Source of the DNA: Acidovorax sp.
Lineage (GTDB): Bacteria; Pseudomonadota; Gammaproteobacteria; Burkholderiales; Burkholderiaceae_C
DNA length: 64,000 bases
Direction: 5' to 3'
NCBI RefSeq assembly: GCF_021287135.1
Contig: NZ_JAJTBB010000078.1
Location: 1 to 64,000 of the forward strand
Shown: in pieces, positions 56,615-64,000 of the stretch
Layout: the number at the start of each line of letters is the position of its first letter
Position numbering within the stretch: the first letter of the stretch is position 1
Notes under the pieces: generated by a model
Told to the model about the DNA's origin: nothing
Databases searched by the model: none
Seen by the model: only the letters and a program-made list of their open reading frames with translations
Translations under genes and position numbers: made by a program

Positions 56615-59600
56615 ATGAATGTTCCGATAGCGTTGGCTGCCCTGCAGGCGCAGGCTGCCGAGCCTGTGCGTCTGCGCGAGATTCCGTACAACTACACCTC
56701 GTTCTCCGACCGCGAGATCGTGATCCGCCTGCTGGGCTCCGCCTCCTGGGACGTGCTGGACCAGCTGCGCAAGGAGCGCCGCACGGGCCGCTCCGCCCGC
56801 ATGTTGTACGAAGTGCTGGGCGACATCTGGGTGGTGCAGCGCAACCCCTACCTGCAGGACGACCTGCTGGACAACCCCGACCGCCGCAAGCTGCTGGTCG
56901 ATGCGCTGAACCACCGCCTGGCCGAGATCGAAAAGCGCCGCACCCCCGATGACGACGCCGAGCGCGACCGCCTGGTGGGCGAGCTGGTGGTGGCCGCGCG
57001 CCGTGCGGTGGCCGAATTCAACGCCACCTTCGAGCAGGCCGCGCAGCTGCGCCGCCAGGTCCGCAAGACGCTGGGGCGCCTGACGGCCAAGGACAACATC
57101 AAGTTCGACGGGCTCTCGCGCGTCTCGCACGTCACCGACGCCACCGACTGGCGCGTGGAGTACCCCTTCGTCGTGCTCACGCCCGACACCGAGGCCGAGA
57201 TGGCCGGCCTGGTCAAGGGCTGCATCGAACTGGGCCTGACCATCATCCCGCGCGGGGGCGGCACGGGCTACACCGGCGGCGCCATTCCGCTCACCTGGAA
57301 GAGCGTGGTCATCAACACCGAAAAGCTCGAAGCCATGACCGAGGTGGAACTGCGCCGCCTGCCGGGCCTGGACCGCGAGGTGGGCACCATCTGGACCGAA
57401 GCCGGCGTGGTCACCCAGCGCGTGGCCGACGCGGCCGAGCGCGCAGGCTTTGTGTTTGCGGTGGACCCGACCAGTGCCGAGGCTTCGTGCATTGGCGGCA
57501 ATATCGCCATGAACGCGGGCGGCAAGAAGGCCGTGCTGTGGGGCACGGCGCTGGACAACCTGGCCAGCTGGCGCATGGTGACGCCCGACGCCCAGTGGCT
57601 GGAGGTGACGCGCCTGGACCACAACCTGGGCAAGATCCATGACGTGGAGGCGGCCACCTTCGAGCTGCAGTACTTCGAGGCCGATGGCAAGACGCCCGTG
57701 CGCACCGAGCGCCTGCAGATCCCGGGCCGCACCTTCCGCAAGGAAGGCCTGGGCAAGGACGTGACGGACAAGTTCCTGGCCGGCCTGCCGGGCATCCAGA
57801 AGGAGGGCTGCGACGGCCTCATCACTAGCGCCCGCTGGGTGGTGCACCGCATGCCCGAGCACACGCGCACCGTGTGCCTGGAGTTCTTCGGCAATGCCAA
57901 GGATGCGGTGCCGAGCATCGTGGACATCAAGGACCACATGTTCGCCGAGCAAAAGCGCAGCGGCGTGGTGCTGGCCGGGCTGGAACACCTGGACGACCGC
58001 TACCTGAAGGCCGTGGGCTACGCCACCAAGAGCAAGAAGGGCAACGGCGGCCTGCCCAAGATGGTGCTGATCGGCGACATTGCCGGCGACAACGCCGACG
58101 AAGTGGCCCGCGTGACCAGCGAAGTGGTGCGCCTGGCCAACACCCGCAGCGGCGAGGGCTTCATTGCCATCAGTGCCGATGCGCGCAAGAAGTTCTGGGC
58201 CGACCGCAAGAAGACCGCCGCCATCAGCCGCCACACCAACGCCTTCAAGATCAACGAAGACGTGGTGATCCCGCTGCCGCGCATGGCTGAGTACACCGAC
58301 GGCATCGAGCGCATCAACATCGAACTCTCCCTGCGCAACAAGCTCAAGCTGTGCGATGCGCTGACGGAGTTCTTTGCCCGCGGCAACCTGCCGCTGGGCA
58401 AGCAGGACGCGGCCGACGACGTGCCCGCCGCCGAGCTGCTGGAAGACCGCGTGGCCCAGGCCATTGCCCTGGTGGCCGAGGTGCGCGCGCTGTGGCAAGG
58501 TTGGCTGGACAACGTGGAGGCGCTGTTCCCGCAACTGCAGGACCACAGCCTGCGCGCCAGCTGGAAGACCCAGCTGCGGGCGCCGCTGCAAGGCATCTTC
58601 TCCGGCGCCGCGTTCCAGCCCATCCTGGACGAGGCCGTGGCCATCCACCAGCGCGTGCTCAAGGGCCGCGTGTGGGTGGCCCTCCACATGCATGCGGGCG
58701 ACGGCAACGTGCACACCAACATCCCCGTCAACAGCGACGACTACGAGATGCTGCAGACCGCCCACGAAGCGGTGGCGCGCATCATGGTGCTGGCGCGCGG
58801 CCTGGACGGCGTGATCTCGGGCGAACACGGCATCGGCATCACCAAGCTGGAGTTCCTGACCGACGCCGAGCTGCAGCCCTTTGCCGACTACAAGCGCAAG
58901 GTGGACCCCGAAGGCCGCTTCAATAAAGGCAAATTGCTACGAAATCAGGAGCTGCCTGCGCTTGCTGCAAGTGCCCTGGAGGCCAAAAATGCTTCCAATT
59001 CCGCGGTCCTGCACGCCGACCTGACGAATGCCTACACCCCCAGCTTTGGTCTGATGGGACACGAGTCGCTGATCATGCAGCAGAGCGACATCGGCGCGAT
59101 TGCCGACAGCGTGAAGGACTGCCTGCGCTGCGGCAAGTGCAAGCCCGTGTGCTCCACGCACGTGCCGCGCGCCAGCCTGCTGTACAGCCCGCGCAACAAG
59201 ATCCTGGCCACCTCGCTGCTGGTCGAGGCCTTCCTGTACGAGGAGCAGACGCGCCGCGGCGTGTCCATCAAGCACTGGCAGGAGTTTGAAGACGTGGCCG
59301 ACCACTGCACCGTCTGCCACAAGTGCTACACGCCGTGCCCGGTCAAGATCGACTTTGGCGACGTGACCATGAACATGCGCAACCTGCTGCGCAAGATGGG
59401 CAAGAAGAGCTTCCGCCCGGGCAATGCGCTGGCCATGACCATGCTCAACGCCACCAGCCCCGACACCATCAAGCTGCTGCGCTCGGGCATGGTCAATGTG
59501 GGCTTCAAGGCCCAGCGCATGGCCGTGGACCTGCTGCGCACCGTGGGCCGCAAGCAGACGGCCAAGCCACCGGCCACGGTGGGCACCGCGCCCATCAAGG

Positions 59601-60532
59601 AGCAGGTGATCCACTTCATCAACAAGAAGCTGCCCGGCGGCCTGCCCAAGAAGACCGCGCGGGCGCTGCTGGACATCGAGAACAAGGACTACGTGCCCAT
59701 CATCCGCAACCCGGCCACCACCTCGGCCGAGACGGAGGCGGTGTTCTACTTCCCGGGCTGCGGGTCCGAGCGCCTGTTCTCGCAGGTCGGCCTGGCCACC
59801 CAGGCCATGCTCTGGCACGCGGGCGTGCAGACGGTGCTGCCGCCGGGGTATCTGTGCTGCGGCTACCCGCAGCGCGGCAGCGGCCAGTTCGACAAGGCCG
59901 AGAAGATGATCACCGACAACCGCGTGCTCTTCCACCGCGTGGCCAACACGCTCAACTACCTGGACATCAAGACCGTGGTGGTGAGCTGCGGCACCTGCTA
60001 CGACCAGCTGCAGGGCTACCAGTTCGACAAGATCTTCCCCGGCTGCCGCATCATCGACATCCACGAATACCTGCTGGAGAAGGGCATCACCCTGCAGGGC
60101 AAGGGCGCCTACCTGTACCACGAGCCCTGCCACAACCCCATGAAGCAGCAGGACTCGCTGAAGACCGTGAAGGCGCTGGTGGGCGAGCAGGTCTTGAAGA
60201 GCGACCGCTGCTGCGGCGAATCCGGCACGCTGGGCGTGACCCGGCCGGACGTGTCCACGCAGGTGCGCTTCCGCAAGGAAGAGGAAATCCGCAAGGGCGA
60301 GGCCACGCTGCGCCAGAGCGGCGCGGTGGCCGCCCAGGACAACGTGAAGATCCTCACCAGCTGCCCCAGCTGCCTGCAGGGCCTGAACCGCTACCAGGAC
60401 GACTTGCAAAACGGCCTGCTCGAAGCCGATTACATCGTGATCGAGATGGCGCGCGAGATCCTGGGCGAGAACTGGATGCCTGAATACGTGCAGCGCGCCA
60501 ACCAAGGCGGCATCGAGCGGGTACTGGTGTAG
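56615..60532 (+). CDS. FAD/Fe-S oxidoreductase fusion (DUF3683, D-lactate-dehydrogenase-like)
   Basis: This 1305-residue protein joins an N-terminal DUF3683 region (residues 20-150), an FAD-binding domain of the lactate oxidase type (about 180-360, [16 protein letters not shown]), an FAD-oxidase C-terminal domain (to about 770, [13 protein letters not shown] and [10 protein letters not shown]), two 4Fe-4S motifs ([11 protein letters not shown] from 836 and [11 protein letters not shown] from 898), and two CCG domains ([10 protein letters not shown] near 1080 and CCGESGTLG near 1200). It probably oxidises D-lactate or another 2-hydroxy acid and passes electrons to quinone. A stem-loop repeat lies in frame at residues 773-795. 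Confidence 0.9.
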   Translation: MNVPIALAALQAQAAEPVRLREIPYNYTSFSDREIVIRLLGSASWDVLDQLRKERRTGRSARMLYEVLGDIWVVQRNPYLQDDLLDNPDRRKLLVDALNHRLAEIEKRRTPDDDAERDRLVGELVVAARRAVAEFNATFEQAAQLRRQVRKTLGRLTAKDNIKFDGLSRVSHVTDATDWRVEYPFVVLTPDTEAEMAGLVKGCIELGLTIIPRGGGTGYTGGAIPLTWKSVVINTEKLEAMTEVELRRLPGLDREVGTIWTEAGVVTQRVADAAERAGFVFAVDPTSAEASCIGGNIAMNAGGKKAVLWGTALDNLASWRMVTPDAQWLEVTRLDHNLGKIHDVEAATFELQYFEADGKTPVRTERLQIPGRTFRKEGLGKDVTDKFLAGLPGIQKEGCDGLITSARWVVHRMPEHTRTVCLEFFGNAKDAVPSIVDIKDHMFAEQKRSGVVLAGLEHLDDRYLKAVGYATKSKKGNGGLPKMVLIGDIAGDNADEVARVTSEVVRLANTRSGEGFIAISADARKKFWADRKKTAAISRHTNAFKINEDVVIPLPRMAEYTDGIERINIELSLRNKLKLCDALTEFFARGNLPLGKQDAADDVPAAELLEDRVAQAIALVAEVRALWQGWLDNVEALFPQLQDHSLRASWKTQLRAPLQGIFSGAAFQPILDEAVAIHQRVLKGRVWVALHMHAGDGNVHTNIPVNSDDYEMLQTAHEAVARIMVLARGLDGVISGEHGIGITKLEFLTDAELQPFADYKRKVDPEGRFNKGKLLRNQELPALAASALEAKNASNSAVLHADLTNAYTPSFGLMGHESLIMQQSDIGAIADSVKDCLRCGKCKPVCSTHVPRASLLYSPRNKILATSLLVEAFLYEEQTRRGVSIKHWQEFEDVADHCTVCHKCYTPCPVKIDFGDVTMNMRNLLRKMGKKSFRPGNALAMTMLNATSPDTIKLLRSGMVNVGFKAQRMAVDLLRTVGRKQTAKPPATVGTAPIKEQVIHFINKKLPGGLPKKTARALLDIENKDYVPIIRNPATTSAETEAVFYFPGCGSERLFSQVGLATQAMLWHAGVQTVLPPGYLCCGYPQRGSGQFDKAEKMITDNRVLFHRVANTLNYLDIKTVVVSCGTCYDQLQGYQFDKIFPGCRIIDIHEYLLEKGITLQGKGAYLYHEPCHNPMKQQDSLKTVKALVGEQVLKSDRCCGESGTLGVTRPDVSTQVRFRKEEEIRKGEATLRQSGAVAAQDNVKILTSCPSCLQGLNRYQDDLQNGLLEADYIVIEMAREILGENWMPEYVQRANQGGIERVLV
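58931..59000 (+). repeat. In-gene copy of the stem-loop repeat, R11
   Basis: This copy has the same order as R8: TTGCTACGAAAT, then GAGCTGCCTGCGCTTGCTG, CAAGTGCCCTGGAGGCC and AAAAATGCTTCCAATT. It is translated as [20 protein letters not shown] and a few more residues, joining the FAD and Fe-S parts of the protein. The TAG triplet of most copies would be in frame here but is GAG, so the frame stays open. The right hairpin is kept with one G-T pair. Confidence 0.88.
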
Positions 60533-60542
60533 GAATGAAGCA

Positions 60543-60737
60543 CCCCCTGAGTCGCTTCGCGCCTCGGCGCAGTCGCCAGAGGCAACAGCTCTTCGGGCCC
60601 GTCCAAGCCTGCGCCGGCAGGCTTGGAGCCGCGGCCCTCAGCCCCTCGCTCGCTGCGCGGGAGGGGGACGACACCCTCGCTGCGGGGCGGCCCTTGCTCG
60701 GTGTCCCTGGCTTGGCGCCGCGCCCGGTTCGAGCCCT
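60543..60737 (+). repeat. Long GC-rich intergenic repeat, copy B
   Basis: This fills the gap after the FAD/Fe-S gene. It opens with CCCCCTGAGTCGC as copy A does, and the 47-base core at 60664-60710 matches the copy A core at 41 positions. An extra segment, not in A, holds a perfect 10-bp stem with a GCCG loop at 60603-60626. No T-run follows, so termination is uncertain. Confidence 0.7.
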
Positions 60738-60761
60738 GTGTGTTTTCATGGGGTTTTGCCA

Positions 60762-61190
60762 ATGAGTTGCCCGCTGTGCGTGGAAGACGGCGGCGTGCTG
60801 GTCTGGCGCGGCGAGCGCCTGCGCGTGATCCGCGCCAACGAGGCCGGCTTCCCCGCGTTCTACCGCGTGGTGTGGAACGCGCACGTGGCCGAGTTCTCGG
60901 ATCTGGCCGCGTCTGACCGTGCCCATTGCATGGACGCGGTGGTGGCGGTGGAGCAGGCGCTGCGCGAGCACCTGTCGCCCACCAAGATCAACATGGCCGC
61001 GCTGGGCAACATGGTGCCCCACCTGCACTGGCATGTGATTGCGCGGTTTGCCTGGGACAGCCACTTCCCCTCGCCCGTGTGGGCCAGCGCCCAGCGGCCC
61101 GGCCCGCAGGCGCAGGAAGACGCCGTGCGCGCGCGCCTGCCCGCGCTGGAAGAGGCGCTGCGCCAGCGGCTGGCGGCGCTCTCGCCCTGA
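60762..61190 (+). CDS. HIT family hydrolase (second copy, Ap4A-hydrolase-like)
   Basis: This 142-residue protein is a histidine-triad protein of a different branch from the one at 5.3 kb. The triad is His87, His89 and His91 in VPHLHWHVIARF. It has CPLC at the N-terminus and TKINMAALGNMVPHLH, as in diadenosine-polyphosphate-type members. I chose the ATG at 60762, giving MSCPLCVEDGG. Its neighbours give no strong clue to its substrate. Confidence 0.88.
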   Translation: MSCPLCVEDGGVLVWRGERLRVIRANEAGFPAFYRVVWNAHVAEFSDLAASDRAHCMDAVVAVEQALREHLSPTKINMAALGNMVPHLHWHVIARFAWDSHFPSPVWASAQRPGPQAQEDAVRARLPALEEALRQRLAALSP

Positions 61191-61262
61191 CCCGGGCGGC
61201 GGCGTGCGGCCTTCTGACTTGTCCGATTTTTCTTCGTCAACCCGATCCAAGGAACCTTTGCC

Positions 61263-61685
61263 ATGGCAGGTTTGAAAGCAGGCGCCCCCACCCCCGAGGC
61301 GCTCACGGTGCACGAGACCTCGCGCGTGCTGGAGGTCGCGTTCTCGGACGGTGCGCGCTTTCGCATTCCGTTCGAGCTGATGCGCGTGTACTCCCCGTCG
61401 GCCGAGGTACAGGGCCACGGCCCCGGGCAGGAGGTGCTGCAGACCGGCAAGCGCGACGTGACGCTGGTCCACCTGGAGCCAGTGGGCAACTACGCGGTCA
61501 AGCCCACCTTCTCCGACGGGCACGACAGCGGCATCTTCAGCTGGGACTACTTGTACGAACTGGGCGAGCAGCAGGAGGCGCTGTGGGCCCGGTACGCCGA
61601 GCGCCTGGCCGCCGCCGGCGCCGACCGCGACGCGCCCATGCCGCCTCCGGCGCGCTCGGGTGGGCACGGTGGTGGATGCGGCTGA
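61263..61685 (+). CDS. DUF971 protein (gamma-butyrobetaine hydroxylase-like N-terminal domain)
   Basis: This 140-residue protein is the stand-alone form of the small domain found at the N-terminus of gamma-butyrobetaine hydroxylase (DUF971). HETSRVLEVAFSDGARFRIPFELMRVYSPSAEVQGHG is the core, and GNYAVKPTFSDGHDSGIFSWDYLYELG matches the conserved C-terminal part with His and Asp. The stand-alone form is known near ubiE in betaproteobacteria; its job is not known. The tail is Gly/His-rich. Confidence 0.85.
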   Translation: MAGLKAGAPTPEALTVHETSRVLEVAFSDGARFRIPFELMRVYSPSAEVQGHGPGQEVLQTGKRDVTLVHLEPVGNYAVKPTFSDGHDSGIFSWDYLYELGEQQEALWARYAERLAAAGADRDAPMPPPARSGGHGGGCG

Positions 61686-61704
61686 TGCGGCTCCGGTGGC
61701 GCTG

Positions 61705-61763
61705 GATTGCTACTAAAACAATAGCTTCTGGCGCAGTACTGTAGCGCGTCAGAGCCATTTATC
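61705..61763 (+). repeat. Dispersed double stem-loop repeat, copy R12 (variant)
   Basis: GATTGCTACTAAAACAATAG then CTTCTGGCGCAGTACTGTAGCGCG and GAGCCATTTATCACGG. The left part fits the family. The right hairpin uses GCGC AGTACTGTA GCGC, a changed loop with the arms kept. Plus orientation, between the DUF971 gene and ubiE. Confidence 0.7.
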
Positions 61764-61856
61764 ACGGATATTCCCTGTTCCACTGGCGATACATGCCCCA
61801 GGCCCGTGCGGGGTTGTCGCTGTACCTCGGGCGCTTGCGCGCCTAGCATGATTTGT

Positions 61857-62588
61857 ATGAGCACCACCCATTTCGGATTCCAGTCGGTCGATGAGCAGGA
61901 AAAAGCGCAGAAGGTGCGCGGCGTCTTCGACTCGGTCGCCAACAAGTACGACGTGATGAACGACCTCATGTCCGGCGGCCTGCACCGCGCGTGGAAGGCC
62001 TACACCGTGATGGTGGCCAACCTGCGCGAGGGCAGCCAGGTGCTGGACATCGCCGGCGGCACGGGCGACCTGGCGCTGGCCTTTGCCAAGAAGGTGGGCA
62101 CCTCCGGCCGCGTGGTCCACACCGACATCAACGAAGCCATGCTGCGCGTGGGCCGCGACCGGCTCATCAACGCCGGCGTGGTGCTGCCGACCCTGGTGTG
62201 CGACGCGGAGAAGCTGCCGTTCCCCGACGCGCATTTCGACGTGGTGAGCGTGGCCTTCGGCCTGCGCAACATGACGCACAAGGATCGCGCGCTGGCCGAG
62301 ATGTGCCGCGTGCTCAAGCCCGGTGGCCGGCTGCTGGTGCTGGAGTTTTCCAAGGTCGCCAAGCCCCTGGAAAAAGCCTACGACTGGTATTCGTTCAAGG
62401 TGCTTCCGCGCCTGGGCAAGCTGGTGGCGGGCGACGACGCCAGCTACCGCTACCTGGCCGAGTCCATCCGCATGCATCCGGGCCAGGAAGAGCTCAAAGG
62501 CCTCATGCAGCAAAGTGGCTTTGGACATGTGGACTATCACAACATGACTGGCGGAATCGTGGCCTTGCATGTTGGAATCAAGTGCTGA
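61857..62588 (+). CDS. ubiE: UbiE, ubiquinone/menaquinone C-methyltransferase
   Basis: UbiE adds a methyl to the ubiquinone ring at C2 (DDMQH2 step). The 243-residue protein has [25 protein letters not shown], the SAM motif [17 protein letters not shown], and [28 protein letters not shown]. The ATG at 61857 gives [11 protein letters not shown]. It heads ubiE, Tim44-like gene and ubiJ, the usual order in this group. Confidence 0.97.
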   Translation: MSTTHFGFQSVDEQEKAQKVRGVFDSVANKYDVMNDLMSGGLHRAWKAYTVMVANLREGSQVLDIAGGTGDLALAFAKKVGTSGRVVHTDINEAMLRVGRDRLINAGVVLPTLVCDAEKLPFPDAHFDVVSVAFGLRNMTHKDRALAEMCRVLKPGGRLLVLEFSKVAKPLEKAYDWYSFKVLPRLGKLVAGDDASYRYLAESIRMHPGQEELKGLMQQSGFGHVDYHNMTGGIVALHVGIKC

Positions 62589-62624
62589 GCAACGAGCTCG
62601 GATGATGACGGAGACGGAGAATTC

Positions 62625-63635
62625 ATGATGAAACTGTGGTCTGTGGTGTTGGTGGCGATGCTGGCGTTCGCCCACGCGGATGCCGACGCCCGGCGACTGG
62701 GCGGCGGTAAATCGCTGGGCAAGCAGTCGAGCAATGTGACGCAGCGCGAGTCGGCCACGCCGCCGCCCGCAACGCCGGGCGCGCCCGCGCAGAACGCCGC
62801 GGCGGCCAAGCCCGCCGCACCGGCGGCGGCCCCAGCGGCCGCCACCCCCGCCCGGAAGCCCTGGGGCGCCATGCTCGGCGGCCTGGCCGCCGGCCTGGGC
62901 CTGGCGTGGCTCGCGCACTCGCTGGGCCTGGGCGCGGGCTTTGCCAACTTCCTCATGGTGGCGCTGCTGGCCCTGGCGGCCGTCGTCATCATCCGCATGG
63001 TGATGCGATCGCGCAGCGCTGGCGGCAGCCCGGTGGCGGGCGGTGCGCCCTTTGCCCTGCAGGGAGCGGGGGCCTCGTCGCCCGCCGCGGCGCAGGTGCC
63101 GCCCCAGTACAGCCCCAACAACGTGGGCAACGACGCGTCGGCCCGCCCCTGGGAGCGCAGCAGCATGGCGTTTGAAGCGCCGCGCCCCGCAGCCGGGGGC
63201 AGTGGTGTCGTGATCGGATCGGCGCTTTCGGGTTCGCAGAACTGGGGCATTCCCGCGGGCTTCGACACGGAAGGCTTCCTGGCGGCCGCCAAGCGGAATT
63301 TCATCACCCTGCAGGCGGCCTGGGACCGCTCCGACATGGCCACGCTGCGGTCGATGATGACGGACGGCATGCTGGATGAAATCCGCACCCAGCTGGCCGA
63401 GCGCGAGGCCCACCGTGGCGCGCAGCCCAACCTCACGGACGTGGTCATGATCGATGCGCAGCTGCTGGGCATCGAGGACCTGGGCGACGGCTACATGGCC
63501 AGCGTCGAGTTCTCCGGCATGATCCGCGAGGAACCCTCGGCGGGCCCCAGCCCCTTCCGCGAGGTCTGGAACATGACCAAGCCCAAGGACGGCGGCAGCG
63601 GCTGGCTGGTCGCGGGGGTGCAGGCGCTGCAATGA
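62625..63635 (+). CDS. Tim44-like domain protein
   Basis: This 336-residue protein has a signal peptide (MMKLWSVVLVAMLAFAHADADA), the segment ARRLGGGKSLGKQSSNVTQR seen in this family, an Ala/Pro-rich low-complexity linker (residues 45-85), two hydrophobic helices around residues 88-128, and a C-terminal Tim44-like domain (about 215-336: FLAAAKRNFITLQAAWDRSDMATLRSMMTDGM). Tim44 domains bind membranes or lipids. The role in bacteria is not known. It follows ubiE by 36 bases. Confidence 0.88.
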   Translation: MMKLWSVVLVAMLAFAHADADARRLGGGKSLGKQSSNVTQRESATPPPATPGAPAQNAAAAKPAAPAAAPAAATPARKPWGAMLGGLAAGLGLAWLAHSLGLGAGFANFLMVALLALAAVVIIRMVMRSRSAGGSPVAGGAPFALQGAGASSPAAAQVPPQYSPNNVGNDASARPWERSSMAFEAPRPAAGGSGVVIGSALSGSQNWGIPAGFDTEGFLAAAKRNFITLQAAWDRSDMATLRSMMTDGMLDEIRTQLAEREAHRGAQPNLTDVVMIDAQLLGIEDLGDGYMASVEFSGMIREEPSAGPSPFREVWNMTKPKDGGSGWLVAGVQALQ

Positions 63636-63722
63636 CCTGCGCCTGCTAGCGCCCCGGGCATGTGCCACGGGGCCGAAGGGACAAGGCTCTCCCCACGGGG
63701 GGATGCCCGATAATCGGGGACT

Positions 63723-64000
63723 ATGGCAACACCACAGTCCCCTTTTTCGTTTCTGGACGGCCTTTTCGAGCGGGTCGCCGCAGGCCCGCAGCCGCCGCAA
63801 TGGCTGGTGCATGAGGTTCAGCAGCGCACCGTGCTGTTTCTGAACCACGTGCTGATGCAGGAGCGCGAGGCCATGGACCGCCTGGTGCGCCAGAAGGGCC
63901 GCGTGGCCCGCGTGCAGTGGCGGGCCTATTCGATGGCGCTGGTGGTCACGCCCGCAGGGCTGTTCAACCTGGCCCCTGAGTCCGCTGTGCCCGACCTGCG
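63723..64000 (+). CDS. ubiJ: UbiJ-like ubiquinone biosynthesis accessory factor (3' end outside window)
   Basis: Ninety-two codons are visible and the frame is open to the window end. MATPQSPFSFLDGLFERVAAG and QRTVLFLNHVLMQEREAMDRL fit the start of UbiJ, an SCP2-like lipid-binding protein that supports the Ubi complex. The location after ubiE and a Tim44-like gene supports this; ubiB would be expected next. The identity rests on a partial sequence. Confidence 0.8.
   Translation, partial: MATPQSPFSFLDGLFERVAAGPQPPQWLVHEVQQRTVLFLNHVLMQEREAMDRLVRQKGRVARVQWRAYSMALVVTPAGLFNLAPESAVPDL

Overview
The window is high-GC chromosomal DNA from a betaproteobacterium. It most resembles Comamonadaceae (Acidovorax and relatives). 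The indications are the gene order hisA-hisF-hisI-hisE followed by a HIT gene and tatABC, the petABC-sspA-sspB block, the DUF721/M23/secA/argJ block, the pilB-pilC-pilD-coaE-zapD-yacG run, a Bug-family binding protein, and a dispersed stem-loop repeat between genes. Nearly all of it is core chromosome. I see no prophage, insertion sequence, integrase, CRISPR array or toxin-antitoxin pair.

Layout. 1-7.4 kb, plus strand: the end of a histidine operon (hisA cut by the window edge, a sugar-phosphate mutarotase, hisF, a secreted hypothetical, hisI, hisE), then a membrane protein, a patatin phospholipase, a HIT protein and the Tat export genes tatABC. 7.6-11.3 kb: a membrane-anchored HtrA/DegS-like protease (minus), a NIF3 protein, pdxA, and mscL (minus). 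11.4-15.6 kb: the cytochrome bc1 genes petABC, sspA, sspB and tRNA-Thr. 15.7-22.7 kb: a DciA-like DUF721 gene (minus), an M23 peptidase, secA, argJ, a DUF815 ATPase and mutT. 22.8-28.4 kb, minus strand: pilB, pilC, pilD, coaE, zapD and yacG. 28.6-36.2 kb: tRNA-Pro and ispB (minus), rplU-rpmA-obgE, proB, rppH (minus), proS and a lytic transglycosylase. 36.3-42.9 kb, minus strand: a CBS/CorC membrane protein, a Lon-like AAA ATPase, grxD, prmC, prfA and hemA. 43-49.4 kb: a quinone oxidoreductase divergent from a LysR regulator, a Bug binding protein and a large MscS channel. 49.5-54.9 kb, minus strand: a complete glycerol-3-phosphate uptake operon ugpB-A-E-C, then a VOC gene and ugpQ. 55.2-64 kb, plus strand: serA, a 1305-residue FAD/Fe-S oxidoreductase, a second HIT protein, a DUF971 protein, ubiE, a Tim44-like protein and the start of ubiJ.

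How the genes fit together. TatABC lies in the same window as two exported proteins with Tat-like leaders: the Rieske protein PetA and the lytic transglycosylase. PilD processes pilins for the machine that contains PilB and PilC. PrfA and its methyltransferase PrmC are adjacent. The Ugp operon couples glycerophosphodiester uptake with UgpQ hydrolysis, and has a possible Pho box upstream.

The most unusual signal is a 60-70 bp double stem-loop repeat. It is present in at least twelve copies plus a fragment, all in the same orientation on the plus strand whatever the direction of nearby genes. One copy lies in frame inside the FAD/Fe-S oxidoreductase gene, with the TAG triplet of its relatives changed to GAG. 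Several others run directly into start codons. A second, longer GC-rich repeat occurs twice.
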